DNA of 64,000 nucleotides from contig CALNVZ010003426.1 of the NCBI GenBank assembly GCA_940671915.1, forward strand, positions 15,781,590 to 15,845,589, written 5' to 3'. The notes under the pieces were generated by a model. The model worked only from the letters and a program-made list of their open reading frames with translations. It had not been told where the DNA came from and searched no databases. The stretch comes from Paracentrotus lividus (Eukaryota > Echinodermata > Echinoidea > Camarodonta > Echinidae). The position numbers and the translations under genes are program-made. Shown piece after piece: positions 50,097 to 61,535 of the stretch; the stretch's first letter is position 1; every line of letters begins with the position of its first letter.

Positions 50097-50630
50097 AATT
50101 CTCTATTATAAAAATTGTATATTTGCTTCATAATAAAAGTTGTACTTGACAACAAACCAAAAGCTTGCCCCACATAGCAACAACCAATGTATGCAAACCA
50201 AATAAAGTATCCATCTATATATTTTTTTTTTCCAGCCAAACATTACAAATAAACCATTCAACACACAAGTTCTCTTTTTGTTGAAAATAAATAAAGTGTA
50301 TTAACTCCAATCCAGATCTGACTAACATCAAATTGATCATGATCAAGATCAAATTCAAACAGGAAAAATATCAAGAAAATAACAGGTATTATCTTTACAA
50401 AACATATATATCTACACTGTAATGTAAGAGTACAAATCCACTCTTCTTCTACTCTTAAGATTGCGTTAATTCTTCTCCTACTCTTGTATAGTGCACTCCC
50501 ATCATATCAAGCACTGAAATAAGATTTTGTCCTAATGACGAAATTCTCCTACTCACGGTTTTAACCCTTTAGCACCTAAACCCCCTGACAGCTTACTCAC
50601 TAAATCGCTTCAATCACTTTTCTGTACACT

Positions 50631-51106
50631 ACAGTCTGTGTCACATAAAATGGTACAAGTGGAAACCATTTTTTTAATAGTATGAAGATTGATCACAACC
50701 TGGTATTGTTTGGTATTTTCATAAAGCAGGAAAATCAGACTTTCTTCTGCAATTTTTTCATCACATTTGGTGCAGTAATTTTTGAGATATGACTAGTTTT
50801 CTACAATCAAGAAAAATCCATTTTTCGCACTGTCCCATGCCTTTGTGTAGGTTTTGCATAAAGGCCATGAATTCAGGGCTCCAGAACAATAGAGGTGCAT
50901 AATTTCGATTTGTTCCTCCTCACACAAAATTTGGCATAACTTCTTTTTTTTTTTACGATAGCAAATTATACAGAACAAAGCGCATCAGCAAGAAAAATCT
51001 TTTGGCTTTAATTTGGTACCACATTCACACATCATTTGAAAAGATTTCACACCTAAATTATTTTTTCCCCCGACTGTACCATTTTTTTTTTTTACACAGA
51101 CTGTAT
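50631..51106 (-). mobile_element. Inverted-repeat element 'ACAGTCTGTGTC' copy 3
   Basis: Same orientation as copy 2 with the same termini. The internal frame is shortened by indels. It is inserted into another repeat beginning AACCCTTTAGCACCTAAA at 50565. Confidence 0.82.
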
Positions 51107-51109
51107 AGT

Positions 51110-53555
51110 CAAAATTACATCCAGAATACCCATACTTGTTGGGCGTTACCTATGTGGCTTTTGCCATCGGTTTCTGTACCAACAAATTAAAAAAATATCC
51201 TTGTGTAGAGCAAAGACAAGAATTTTAAACAAAAGCTTTCCATTGGGGTATAGCCGACACTGTTCACAGTCTCTAGTTGCTAAAGGCCAAATACATATAT
51301 GTGTCTTTTTCACGCCATGTTCTGCATCGTAATTAGCTTGGTCTCAGCCCCTCATTATAATGGGAGTGGAGTTTAACAAAAAAGAGCAGATTCCATACAG
51401 TTTTGGCTATTGCCACTCTTTAGTTGGAGTGGACATTCAACTCCTTATCAGAGCTTGCCAGTGATAGTCTATTGTACAATCCCATATTATCCTTTTTTAA
51501 ACAATGCCATAAAAATACCACATCTCCTTATTATTTTTTTAATTCATTTTTTATTTTTTGCTATCAAAATAAGAAATCTACCTACTTTGATGAAATTTTT
51601 TCAATACATAATTCATTTTATCAACATTCTTAAAACAAAAAAACAAAAATTGTTAGCTACCAGCAAATATTTACTTAACATTAAAGGTTTAACAATAACA
51701 TAGATTTGTTCCATTCAACAAATCTGTAACAAATGACTTTCGGAGCTAGTTTTCTCATACAATTAACTGAAGTACATAGCTTAGTATAAGCAAAATAACA
51801 TCAAAAATTCATCTTAACTTTGTTGACAAGTGTACAAATTTTAAACATTACAAGGCAATATTTTTGCTAACAGACATGTATTAAAAAAAAAAATTATTGC
51901 AACCAATGAAGTTGTTTGGGAATTAACTTATTTTGACTGTTTTTTTAAATGAAAAACACCTCCAAGATGGAAAAATTGTGATTAAAATGACGATTCATGA
52001 CAATTCATGCTCAAATTTTTCATAGGGTGATAAGCCATGGATTCACTACAAATTATCAAACATGATTTATCACAATATCAGCAGATAATTAGCAACTGGA
52101 TACTGGTAACTTAATGATTCACCCACAGTGAATAGCCAATTCCTGTACAACCTAATTTCCATACCCTTTTAAAGTACGTGCACACCCAAGCATGAAATAT
52201 TTTCAGACTTTTTGGTTTCATAAAAGTTGAGTCTATGAGCTCTCCTTACAAACATGTATCTTCAGAATCATATTACTTTTATTATTTGGCAGCCATTTCA
52301 AAAGTGTAAAAAAATAAAATAATTGAACAAAAAAATGTGATGCATGGTATAGATCCAAGATGTCATGCAATAAAAGATAACAAAACATACATTTGTAATG
52401 TAAAGTACTTGCTAGTATGAAAATATAAGTTAAGAATACAAGCATACCAACAATTACAGCTGCATCATAAATAATCTTTGAATTTCTTTCAACTTCCTTG
52501 TTATTTTTGGTTAATTTCAACCAACTTTGCACTCCTACGATCCGTAACCTTAATCATATCCAAATCCTAATCCATGACTGTACCTGATTTCCAAACGAAG
52601 GTACAGAGAAAAAAATCAATTGTAACTTTTTATCAATCGTAAGTCTTTGCGTTACACCCCACAGGTCTTTGTATTCCTTTTTTTCTTTCTTTTTAACCCT
52701 GATGTAAAAAGATTCCTCATATGACTAGGTAATTTCCATGGTCTCAAGGACCTCTTTATGAGCTTTCACTATGGTCAAAATATCTTTTTAAAAATTAGAT
52801 AAGATTTTATTTTTCCTCCAGTCTATTTAGTAAGGAACAACAACGAACAAAAAAAATGTCCTAATCAATATACACTTATAAACATCTACAGAGCAAGAAA
52901 AGTACCAAATAAGGGCTATTAAAGATTGCACTCAACTATGACATAAAATAGAAATGGGTAGAAAATACAATTAGGCCTAAATTAAATATTTTAAACAAAA
53001 ACAGTTTTGGATATGATGGAACTTTTCTCTTTCAAAAAGGCCTCTTTAAGATTTAAAAGTTTGCGTATTGATGCCATACTTCCATGTTTGTAGTTTCACA
53101 TCTCATCTCTTGGTACAGTGTACATGAAGTGCAGAGTTAACTACGCACTATGGGTTTACTACACAACATCCAACCTATGTATGGTATTTTTGAAGAGACA
53201 AACCTCTCCACGTTGGAACAACCCTCTACTCGTAACATTGTATGCTTAATTGCAAAGTATTAATTATTTGGACTGCAAGGTTATCATACTCACACACATA
53301 CAGTGAAATATCTGACTAAAAGTACTTTGAAAACGTATGAGTGCAAAAGCAAGTATTCTTCTAAATTCAGATTTTAAAAGAAAAGTACGGGTTACACAAT
53401 ATTCCCTCTCAAAAATTATGTCAACATGCTACCTTTCAATACGACTAGTTGAAAACCTGAATTGACTGAATACTAGATATAATAGTGTAAATCACATTGA
53501 CACTGTTTCAAAGGTTAGAAATAAAATAGTAAAGAATGTCCAACTGAATAAATTA
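51110..53555. other. Region 3' of Suv4-20
   Basis: AT-rich. The part nearest 53560 should be the Suv4-20 3' UTR. A minus-strand AATAAA (plus TTTATT at 52806-52811) is one candidate poly(A) signal. No other gene is seen. Confidence 0.4.
52540..52665. mobile_element. Half copy of the 18.6-kb foldback element
   Basis: Resembles the right half of the 18575-18816 element, including TTATCAATCGTAAGTCTTTG and the TTACACCCCAC end. No left arm is seen. Confidence 0.55.
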
Positions 53556-53561
53556 TGAAAG

Positions 53562-55564
53562 TTACCAATAAGGTACTGACTGGGTTTTTGCAATATTGGA
53601 ATGAGAGGCTGCTCTTGGCATGTGAAACTGCATTGATTCCTGACCAAACTTAAATCGCACTCTCTGCGTCTCGATGCCGCAGGGTATCGTTGCGGCTGAA
53701 GACGTAAAGAGGCCATGCCCCTCCGGTTCCAGCGGAGGTAGCGGAATGTCAAACTCATCCTCGACATCGACGATAAGGTCTTCGTCCTCGTCGATCTTTG
53801 GGAGTACTGGAGGAGATATGGACTCTGACGAGACCTCCTCATGTCTGTCATCATGTGTTCCTGAATTCAGCTTGGGAAGCGGGAAAGGAAATGGTGTTAT
53901 CTTTGGCTGACTGTCCACACTCCCAAAGTTCGCATCAGCTTTGCTTTCAGTTTGACCTCCACTGAATTGCCTTCGCTTCTTTGGATTTTGCACAGAGTTT
54001 TTCTTTCCAGGAGTTCTCCTTGAGCTTGTATCGGGACTAACTGAATCAACGCATCCACCAGTGAAGCCTGGATTCACATGAGGACTGCGTTCCTCATCTG
54101 ACGATGATGTGATTATCTCCTCAATGTCACCGTTGGGGTCTTTCACTCGAATTTTCAGTCGTGGCACCTTCATCACCGTAGGTTTGGTATCACTTGTGAG
54201 GTCATCGGAGCTGCTTGTGTCTTCCGACTTCGGCAGCTGCCTTTTACGGGCGCTTCGCGTTTGGCTACCGACCATCGCATTCTTCGCTAAACTTGCATTC
54301 TCACTCTGGAGCTCTCCGTTGCAAAGTCCCCTAGATTTAGGGTTCGGTGAACTTTCAACGGGTTGAGATATCAGCTGGTGGATTCCACGGATAGTCAACT
54401 TTGTCTTGCATTCAGATATCTCTGACTCGTATGTCATTATACGTTTCTGGGTTACATTCTGTGATCTATTGTTGTCCCGCCCCAAACATTCCTGAGATGT
54501 ATACGCACTGTCCGACAATTCCACTCTTTCACAACCAAGTGATCTCGGTGAAGTTCTTACGTTCTTTGATGAACTGTAAACGGAGTCCAGGGCATCAGCA
54601 TATTCTTCTTCTGTTTCATCACCATCATCGTCGACAACGATAAAGATATCATCATCGTCCTCATTGTTTGTACTACTCCAAGTGCCGGCACTTGTTGAAT
54701 TTGCCTGAGAATTTAATGATAAGCTGACGTCTTCTTTTAGCTTCACAGATGGTGCCTTTGAAGATTCGCTTTTACTCTGTATGGAATCTGAGACTTTGGG
54801 TTTCGAATTTGAAGCAGTCCTAGCATTACAGATTAACGGAGCTGAAAGAAGCGCAGCTAATGTCCTCACAGGTGATTTACATGATGTTGATTGTTGTGAA
54901 GGTGTTGATAGTTGAAATGATGGGGACAATGAGGGTGAAGTCGGCGATACAGACATCCTTCGCGATCTAGGCAATGATTGTGAGAGGAGAACTACTTTCT
55001 TCCTCGATCGTTCATTGGTGTCGACATTCGGCTCTGTCGCGATGGAAACCGGGGCATTGTCCCTGCTTCTCGAATGGCGTAGTGGTGACCGCAAAGCAAT
55101 GGATTCCTGGCCTCCAGTAGGGTTGCACAATTTCACCACATTTGTTTCTTTAGTTCTTTGGACTCGCGAGGACGAGTTCCTCGTCCTTTCTGATTGCCTT
55201 TCACTTCCGCGTTTACAGGACGATCCTAAAACATCTTCAAGTTTCCTTCGACTTCTCAACGATCGTCCACTGCCACCAGCTACCACAACCCTCTTTTCCG
55301 TATCATACTTGTGGGGCGTGAGGACGATTTTTGCCTCCTTCAGTGGAACAGGGTCTGAACCTCTAACCTTATAGCCCTCAGCCAGCATGAGTTCGGCATC
55401 GCATCTTGAAAGGCATTTCTGTTCGGCTAGGATATCGACTAGTGACTGGTTGGTACTCCTAGAGGGTGATAAGGGCCTCCTGTTTGAACGAGGTCTGGTA
55501 CTGAGAACTCGCTTGGATGAAGGTACCGTACTGCTGGCTGTTGAGCTGAGACTGCTTTCTGAAT
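53562..55564 (-). CDS. KMT5B: Suv4-20 coding exon 7 (long C-terminal tail)
   Basis: A single 2003-nt exon codes for residues 307-972 and a stop at 53562. It is Ser/Arg-rich with many SP/RS motifs. One acidic tract contains [20 protein letters not shown]; a second near the end contains [20 protein letters not shown]. No folded domain is recognised. Such tails in this family mediate chromatin targeting, but nothing specific can be assigned. Confidence 0.92.
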
Positions 55565-58500
55565 CTGGAAGTATGAAAAAGCAGATAAGTCAATTAACCT
55601 AAAACTATTCACATGAATTGGTTAATCCTGAAGAAAGTACATTATACAGGGTTCCCAATATATTTGGAGAAAAAATTCCCTGACTTTTCCCTGACTGATT
55701 TTCAAATGCAAACAACAGACTGACAGTTTCTTCTTCATTCCCTGACTTTTCCCTGATTTCAAGGTTTACAACGTAGAATGGGAACCCTGTTATTGTTTAT
55801 AACATGGTAATTCTGTCAGTCTCTTTTCTTTGGATTGTACAGTCACCTCCCATTTTAATGAGCATGGATGAAAAAAGATTTCTTAATAAAGTGAATAAAG
55901 TGCACATGTGTCTATGTGCTCATAAGTTCAGTATAATGAGGTAATTGGCCGGTCCTGAGCATACCGTTGTAAAGAGATTTGACAATATCGTTCTGATACA
56001 ACAAGTATTTATTAAAACAAGGTGTTTTCTTGGTCTCACAGAATTTCATTTTAACACAGTTAAACCACATAAGTCAAGATTTTAGAGTTATTGAGCAATA
56101 CCACCAATTCTCAGTTTTTTTTTTATAACCAATATGTCCTGATCTGAAACAATTTTAGGAGTTTGGGTCAATGCCTAGGCAATAGCTTTGACAATGACAA
56201 GATTACAATTGACAGCTCTTTGAAGGTAACCCAAAGATGTCTTGGAAACACCTACCGCTTCTTTGGAGGATGTGCTTTGGTGGTTTATTCTGTTCAGTAC
56301 CGGTGGTTTTCTTCTGTTTCTTGAGTCGCATGATACGCTTGTTAGTGTCCCTGAGGCTGTACTTTGCAGTCTCCTTCTTGTCTGGTGATCCCTTGGGTGT
56401 GAACGCACCGCTCTGCCGTCTGAAAGTAAAAAAAAAAAAAAAAGATAAAACACCAAAATTTCAATAATCATAATTTGTGAAAATTCATTGCATAATTTCT
56501 GTAAAAATACATTAGCAGTGAAGGTTTCATGGTGCACCACATTTTCTTCTTGAGGTAATTAGTGATCTTGAAAAAGATCTACCCACTTTTGACGTTTCGT
56601 TGAGCATGTTCTCATCGTCTTCAGGAGAGCATCATTACGCACTGCTTGACAAAATTTTAACTCAGAAGATATATTTTCAAAGGTACATGCATGTGGCATG
56701 GCAGGGATTAAAACTATTCAAAGAAAATTAGTACTTGGTCAGAGCAATCTACCTTGCCTATGATACGCTTTGCGATACGTGCCACAAGAACACAATTGTT
56801 ATTACTATTAAATGAGTGATCATATATACTGTATGTCCCACCTTTCACAGGTCTCACATTCACAGTAGCAGTTATTTTCCCCAAAGAAGTCTTCTCCATA
56901 GTAACACGTAATCTCCTCTTCAGGTTCTATATCCCGAAGGACCTGAACGCAAGCTGTGTCACGACCGGTCGCCACAAACTTGCAGTTCGGACGGCAATCT
57001 AATGAAAACAGAGAGGAAAGGGAAGGAAAGTAAAAAAAAAAATTGAGAATCCTACATATTGTAATTGAATTGGGTTCAGGTTACAATGTTTTGAGTGTAT
57101 GGGGAAGTTCAGTATTAAAACACAACAATGGAATTCCCTGCTCTAGTGTTATTCAGATGACATGATCTTTGCTAGACTGTACTAACCATAGTGAATAAAT
57201 GCTGCTAGTATAGTTCTCTCAAGATTCTGAAATCGTCTCCTGACAGTCACATGGGTGGTAACTCCCGGGGAAAGTAAAAATGGTCAACCTCTCCTTGACC
57301 CTAGACAGAAACATTGTTCTACGGTGCTTTTCAATAAAAAGTTAAGCAAACTTTAAAATATCAAATGGAAAATTTATTTGTCTACCCACAAGAAAATCAT
57401 CTCACATTATAATCAATGATTGGCTTGTTTGAACCTCCCAACAGATATTTTTTTTTAGATTATACTCATTTTATTGCCAAGAAATAATTTATCATCATTG
57501 ATAGCTGGTTGATTGTTAGGGTTACCTTTTCCTTTAAAAACCTGTATATTTACCGTGATTGATGAATGCTGCTGGACCGAGCCACAGCTGGGCGCAGTTC
57601 TTCCTCATTGAAAACATGATGCTGAAATCATTCTCTCCTGATTTTAGAAAGGTATTCTCCTCAAACTCTGTCAGCTCTGCAATGCAGCCTACAAGGTTGT
57701 CTATCTTCTCATGCTTGGACCTGTGCGAAAGAATTGAATTTACCAGGGTTCCCACAGAAATTTGAAAACAGAATTCTATGACTTTTCCATGACTTTTCCA
57801 TGACTAAATTGTTGCTTTCCATGACTTCCTTTCTGGCACGGTTTCCAAAATCAGACAAGTTGTGATGGCCTCCACCTCCCCTCACAGCCATCCCAGGGTT
57901 CCCACAGAAATTTGAAAACAGAATTCCATGACTTTTCCATGACTTTTCACAAATTTTTCAAATTCCCTGACTTTTCCCTGACTTTCCATGACCACAAATT
58001 TTTCCAGGATTTTCCATGACTGTGGGAACCCTGATTTACCCATCAAAATCTGTTCTACAATAAAAAAACCAGATTTTTGTGAAAGTTCGTCATCTTGACA
58101 AGTGTTCTATTCATAATCTGCTGTAATCTCTTATTAATGCAGTGAACCAAGTTGCCCATCACCACTCATTCGAAACAAAACTATGAAAAATGATAATTTC
58201 ACAGAGAAATTAAAACCACAACTCTCAAGTCCAAACATCACACCTATTCAAAATACATTTCCCTCTTTATTAATTCATTTGAGCATTACATTATTTGATT
58301 TTCAAAGAGAATCTGTTTTAACAATGAGGTATTTATAGATTGGTACCTTCAACAGGTTTACCACATCACTGCATGAAGTCAGATCTTACCATTGACATGT
58401 TGTTACAATTTTCCCTCCAGCAGACTCTAGTGAATATCGATAGCAAGGTTTTATCTCAAAACCAGCGTCAGAGTCAAACATACCTAGGTAACGGAATACC

Positions 58501-61500
58501 TGCAAAAGGTTACATAATATATAGAATTTAATAGGCCATTTGTCATTGAATAAAAAAAATTAATATATAATAAATAAATATGTATATCCCTTCTAGGCTT
58601 GCATAGAACTCTGATAAAACAGCATTATTTCACAAAACTTTCCATGAGATACAAATATCATGTATTAGTGGCGATAAATGCAATTAGGTATTGGGAATTT
58701 TCATAATAGTTTTTGGACTTCCAGTTAAGGAGGCCCCCCCCCCCCGATATGGTATATCCCTATTCTTGTTATAAATCTCTTCTTTCAAATGGTAAGTTCT
58801 GACAGCAATTGGTCTCAAGCCTTCTCCTGTATTGTATCAACAAGTCAGGGACCATTTCCAATGCCTAGCACTTTCCATTTCGTAATCAATTTTTCATTTA
58901 GTTCATCTCAAAGGAGGATATCCTTTTTTTTTTTGTATGTGTCCCACCCACATAACCGTTTCTGTATTAGATTCTTTATTCAATATTGCCAATTAGTGCT
59001 TTAACTCAAACAGAGACCACTTATTCCTTTTTATGAGACTCTTGTAGATTATTTTCTCAACAAAACGTGACTTCTGATTAGCCCACATGAAGACTGGCCA
59101 CTTTTTGTTCACTGAAGACTTATTTTTAAGCTTGGACTTGTTAAAACATTAGCAGTCCGTTTCCCTATCACGATTTAATGCAATATAATTCTGATTGGCC
59201 TGCATCGAGACTGGTACTTACATGATCTTTGAATACTTGTTTTTGAAGCTTGGACTTTTAGAGAGAAAAACATGAGCCCAGTCTCCAGATGACATCAGCT
59301 TTTTGTAGGCCCGTCATAGTTTTGATCCTCCTTGAACATTCGTAGGATGTGACGCAAATGCTCTGTACGTGTTGTCACAGGCCTAAATCTGAATTGGGAG
59401 ATGTGTGTAAAAACAACAGAATTAGTGTATAGATTTAAAAACAGCAGATCATGCGCTCCAATGGGTAATTTGACACCATGGATGCTTACCAAGTAACAGG
59501 TGTTTCCAATCACCTGACAAATACCAGACCTTATGTAATGCTTGTTTATTCCAACCATCGCTCCATCTGGAAAAGTCATTAAATCTCACTTTCCCTAGCT
59601 CGAGAATGACCGAAGCTGTCCCCAAAGCTGTCCAGGGTGGGACAGATTGTTTTGCTGTGGTCCAGAAATTTAGCTTCGAGATAGGCATTTCCAGTGCTTT
59701 TCACAAAGTCTGGGTCGCAAATAATGATCCACTCCCATGAATGCGTAAGCCTCTATCTCTTTAAATCAACTATTGATAAGTATCAAGCTATGATAACGTA
59801 GGAAGGTGACGTGTCACTTACTCCAGCGACAATTGCTTTGGGAATTTTGTATTAGATGACGGTTAGAGTGTGTTCAATGTCCAGTTTCAAATTTATACGC
59901 CAACATGAATCATGATACAAAATGCTGATATAAAGAGAAACAAAGTGAGTGTTCATTGTCCCCCATCCCCGGTCGTAAAAGTAAACGGGTTTAAAATCTC
60001 AATTTAAATTTAAACGCCGAAAATTTAAACGCCGAAAAAGATGCGTTTTGAAACACAATCAGCTTCAATTTTACGACCTTGAGCATGCGATTGCAACGAA
60101 ATGCGACACTGAACAGTATTGAGTTTTCAAACGTGTTTAAATGTGCTCTCGCAATGGAAGTTTCCGGTGCAAGTGAAAAAAAGGAGAAGACGTTTGATTT
60201 TTGAGAGCGGGGAATTTAAAGATGATGGAAATATAATCAGCTTTAAATTTTTGACACTGAACGGTGCACCGCTGATCGCGTTTCTGTTTTTTAATTGCAT
60301 TTTGTATCATGATTCATGTTGGCGTATAAATTTGAAACTGGACATTGAACACACTCTTAGGGTTGTAAGAGAATTTTATGTTGGTTCAGGCTGAAGCTAG
60401 GCATCATGATCCTTTTAGTATTCACGTTTGACTGAGGAGCAATTGTCAAAAGAGCAAATGTGGTGGAATCCATAGCAAGGGCTTTTCGTGTATGTCCAGT
60501 CTAATCATAACCAAGTGATCAGAATGTACACACGTGTAAACAAAAAATTTAGGGCAAAGACTTTTAATTCAAAGACTCAATATGCTTCAACAATTCATAA
60601 ACTCATCTTGATTTTCAAGAGAGTGAGAGCTAAGCCTTTCATGAGGGAAAGCTTTGATTCAAATAAGTTGCTTTCTATCACTCCTGAAACTTAAAGGAAA
60701 CCAATACCCAAGGAAATAATCACTTTTATAGGAAAGAGCATAATGAGAGGAGCAATTTAAAAAAAGTTTCATCAAAATCGGTTATAAAATAAGAGAGTTA
60801 TGGAAGTTTAAAAAGTCTCATTTTACCTTCTATGGGGATCCTCAAATTGGCAACATCAGCTTCAAAATGGCCGATTTTATGGACAACTCTCCATTGGTTT
60901 TGTACACAAATTTTCAGATTTTCCCTTTTTCTTTCAAAATATGTCTTACCTCCTTCTGAGCTCAACATGTTGTTGTGTGAAATATATTTTTCCATGACAT
61001 ATTTTGAGCTCAGAAGTTATATAAAAGACATATTTTGAAAGAAAATGGGGAAAATCTGAAAATTTGTGTACAAAACAAATGGGGAGTTGTCCATAAAATC
61101 GGCCATTTTGAAGCCAATGTTGCCAGTTTGAGGATCCCCATAGAAGGTAAAATGAGACTTTTCAAACTTCCATAACTTTCTTTAATATTTCATAACCGAT
61201 TTTGATGAAACTTTTTTTAAAATTGCTCCTCTGATTGTGCTCTTTCATATAAAAATGATTATTTCCTTGGGTATTGGTCCCCTTTAAGGAAAGAAGCATC
61301 TCAGAGATGAAAATAACATTTCACACCTTGCCCTCACATCGAAGTTCAAAGTTCACTGACCTTGTGTTCATCTTGTGGGTGGTGAACTCGAGGTAGGGGT
61401 CAAGTATAAGGCTAGTGGCGAGGTCATCGTTATCTGCCAAGTCCCTGGCGTTCATCCCTGAGCTACACGTGGGGCCTCTTGTGGGACCAGAGGCCCCTCC

Positions 61501-61512
61501 TCCGACTACCAT
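53562..61512 (-). CDS. KMT5B: Histone H4-K20 methyltransferase Suv4-20 (KMT5B/C type)
   Basis: Seven coding exons: 61512-61361, 59388-59222, 58499-58390, 57720-57554, 56998-56842, 56419-56256, 55564-53562. The predicted length is about 972 aa. The N-terminal helical domain includes [14 protein letters not shown] and FRFRP-like sequence. The SET core has [45 protein letters not shown] and [13 protein letters not shown], with the NH..C and ITCYYG S-adenosylmethionine/substrate motifs. It ends in the post-SET zinc cluster CYCECETC. The order and spacing are those of Suv4-20 enzymes, which di- and trimethylate H4K20 in chromatin. After the SET region a single 2-kb exon encodes a long Ser-rich disordered tail with acidic tracts near 600-630 and near the C-terminus. 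Exon 2 has two frame breaks in this sequence. It is not possible here to choose between KMT5B and KMT5C; invertebrates usually have one gene. Confidence 0.92.
55647..55789. mobile_element. MITE-like element 'CAGGGTTCCCA' copy 1
   Basis: 143 bp with complementary CAGGGTTCCC ends and internal CCCTGACTTTTCCCTGA repeats. In a Suv4-20 intron. Confidence 0.75.
56256..56419 (-). CDS. KMT5B: Suv4-20 coding exon 6
   Basis: The frame fixed by the upstream phase reads [20 protein letters not shown] then [17 protein letters not shown], matching the GAF...KYGLRETDKRLNRLKK stretch of vertebrate KMT5B. A longer open frame over the same bases is out of phase and should be ignored. The acceptor is CTTTCAG and the donor is GTAGGT. 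Confidence 0.92.
56842..56998 (-). CDS. KMT5B: Suv4-20 coding exon 5 (SET/post-SET)
   Basis: Codes for [40 protein letters not shown] and [13 protein letters not shown], the SET C-terminal motifs and zinc-binding cysteines. The acceptor is TTTTCATTAG and the donor is GTGGGA. Confidence 0.95.
57554..57720 (-). CDS. KMT5B: Suv4-20 coding exon 4 (SET domain)
   Basis: Codes for [20 protein letters not shown] through [15 protein letters not shown]. The acceptor is CTTTCGCACAG and the donor is GTAAAT. The intron just before it (transcript sense) carries a MITE-like repeat ending 24 nt from the acceptor. Confidence 0.95.
57744..58033. mobile_element. MITE-like element 'CAGGGTTCCCA' copy 2 (compound)
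   Basis: Starts CAGGGTTCCCACAGAAATTT and ends GTGGGAACCCTG, with a second internal CAGGGTTCCCACAG near 57895. It looks like a dimer or nested pair. It ends 24 nt from the acceptor of Suv4-20 exon 4. Confidence 0.75.
58390..58499 (-). CDS. KMT5B: Suv4-20 coding exon 3
   Basis: Codes for [20 protein letters not shown] and [17 protein letters not shown], matching the conserved segment before the SET domain. The acceptor is CTTTTGCAG and the donor is GTAAGA. Confidence 0.92.
59222..59388 (-). CDS. KMT5B: Suv4-20 coding exon 2, frame broken twice
   Basis: The acceptor is CCCAATTCAG and the donor is GTAAGT. It encodes [20 protein letters not shown], then in a second frame [14 protein letters not shown], then in a third frame [10 protein letters not shown]. 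All three match consecutive parts of the Suv4-20 N-terminal domain. The breaks are at A-runs (minus strand) at 59304-59300 and 59259-59256; the exon is 167 nt, one more than a continuous frame allows. Sequencing or assembly error, or a null allele, are the main explanations. Confidence 0.82.
59455..59745. repeat. Dispersed repeat, copy 2 (Suv4-20 intron)
   Basis: The partner of 34445-34765. Both copies lie in introns of minus-strand genes in the same orientation. Confidence 0.75.
59863..60359. mobile_element. Foldback element 'AGTGTGTTCAATGTCC'
   Basis: Arms of about 60 bp or more (AGTGTGTTCAATGTCCAGTT and complement), with a spacer that is itself partly palindromic. In a Suv4-20 intron. Confidence 0.75.
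60691..61287. mobile_element. Foldback element (copy B), intact
   Basis: About 597 bp with two near-complementary arms. The tips are TTAAAGGAAACCAATACCCA and its complement. It carries the same internal sequence as copy A (CTATGGGGATCCTCAAATTG in both arms). It lies in an intron of Suv4-20. Confidence 0.82.
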
Positions 61513-61535
61513 TTCTGATCAGTCACTCTTAATCC
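61361..61535 (-). CDS. KMT5B: Suv4-20 exon with start codon (coding 61512-61361)
   Basis: The ATG at 61512 starts [13 protein letters not shown], similar to the MVVNGRR segment of vertebrate proteins, then [20 protein letters not shown]. The exon begins after acceptor TGTACAG (first base 61535), so the 5' UTR is spliced. The donor is GTCAGT. Confidence 0.85.

Noticed and set aside
53674..55374. Several plus-strand frames of 78-119 codons opposite Suv4-20 exon 7
   Set aside because: They are antisense shadows of a long real exon and lack family signatures.
56175..56540. 121-codon minus-strand frame over Suv4-20 exon 6
   Set aside because: It is out of phase with the flanking exons; the correct frame gives the conserved family sequence.
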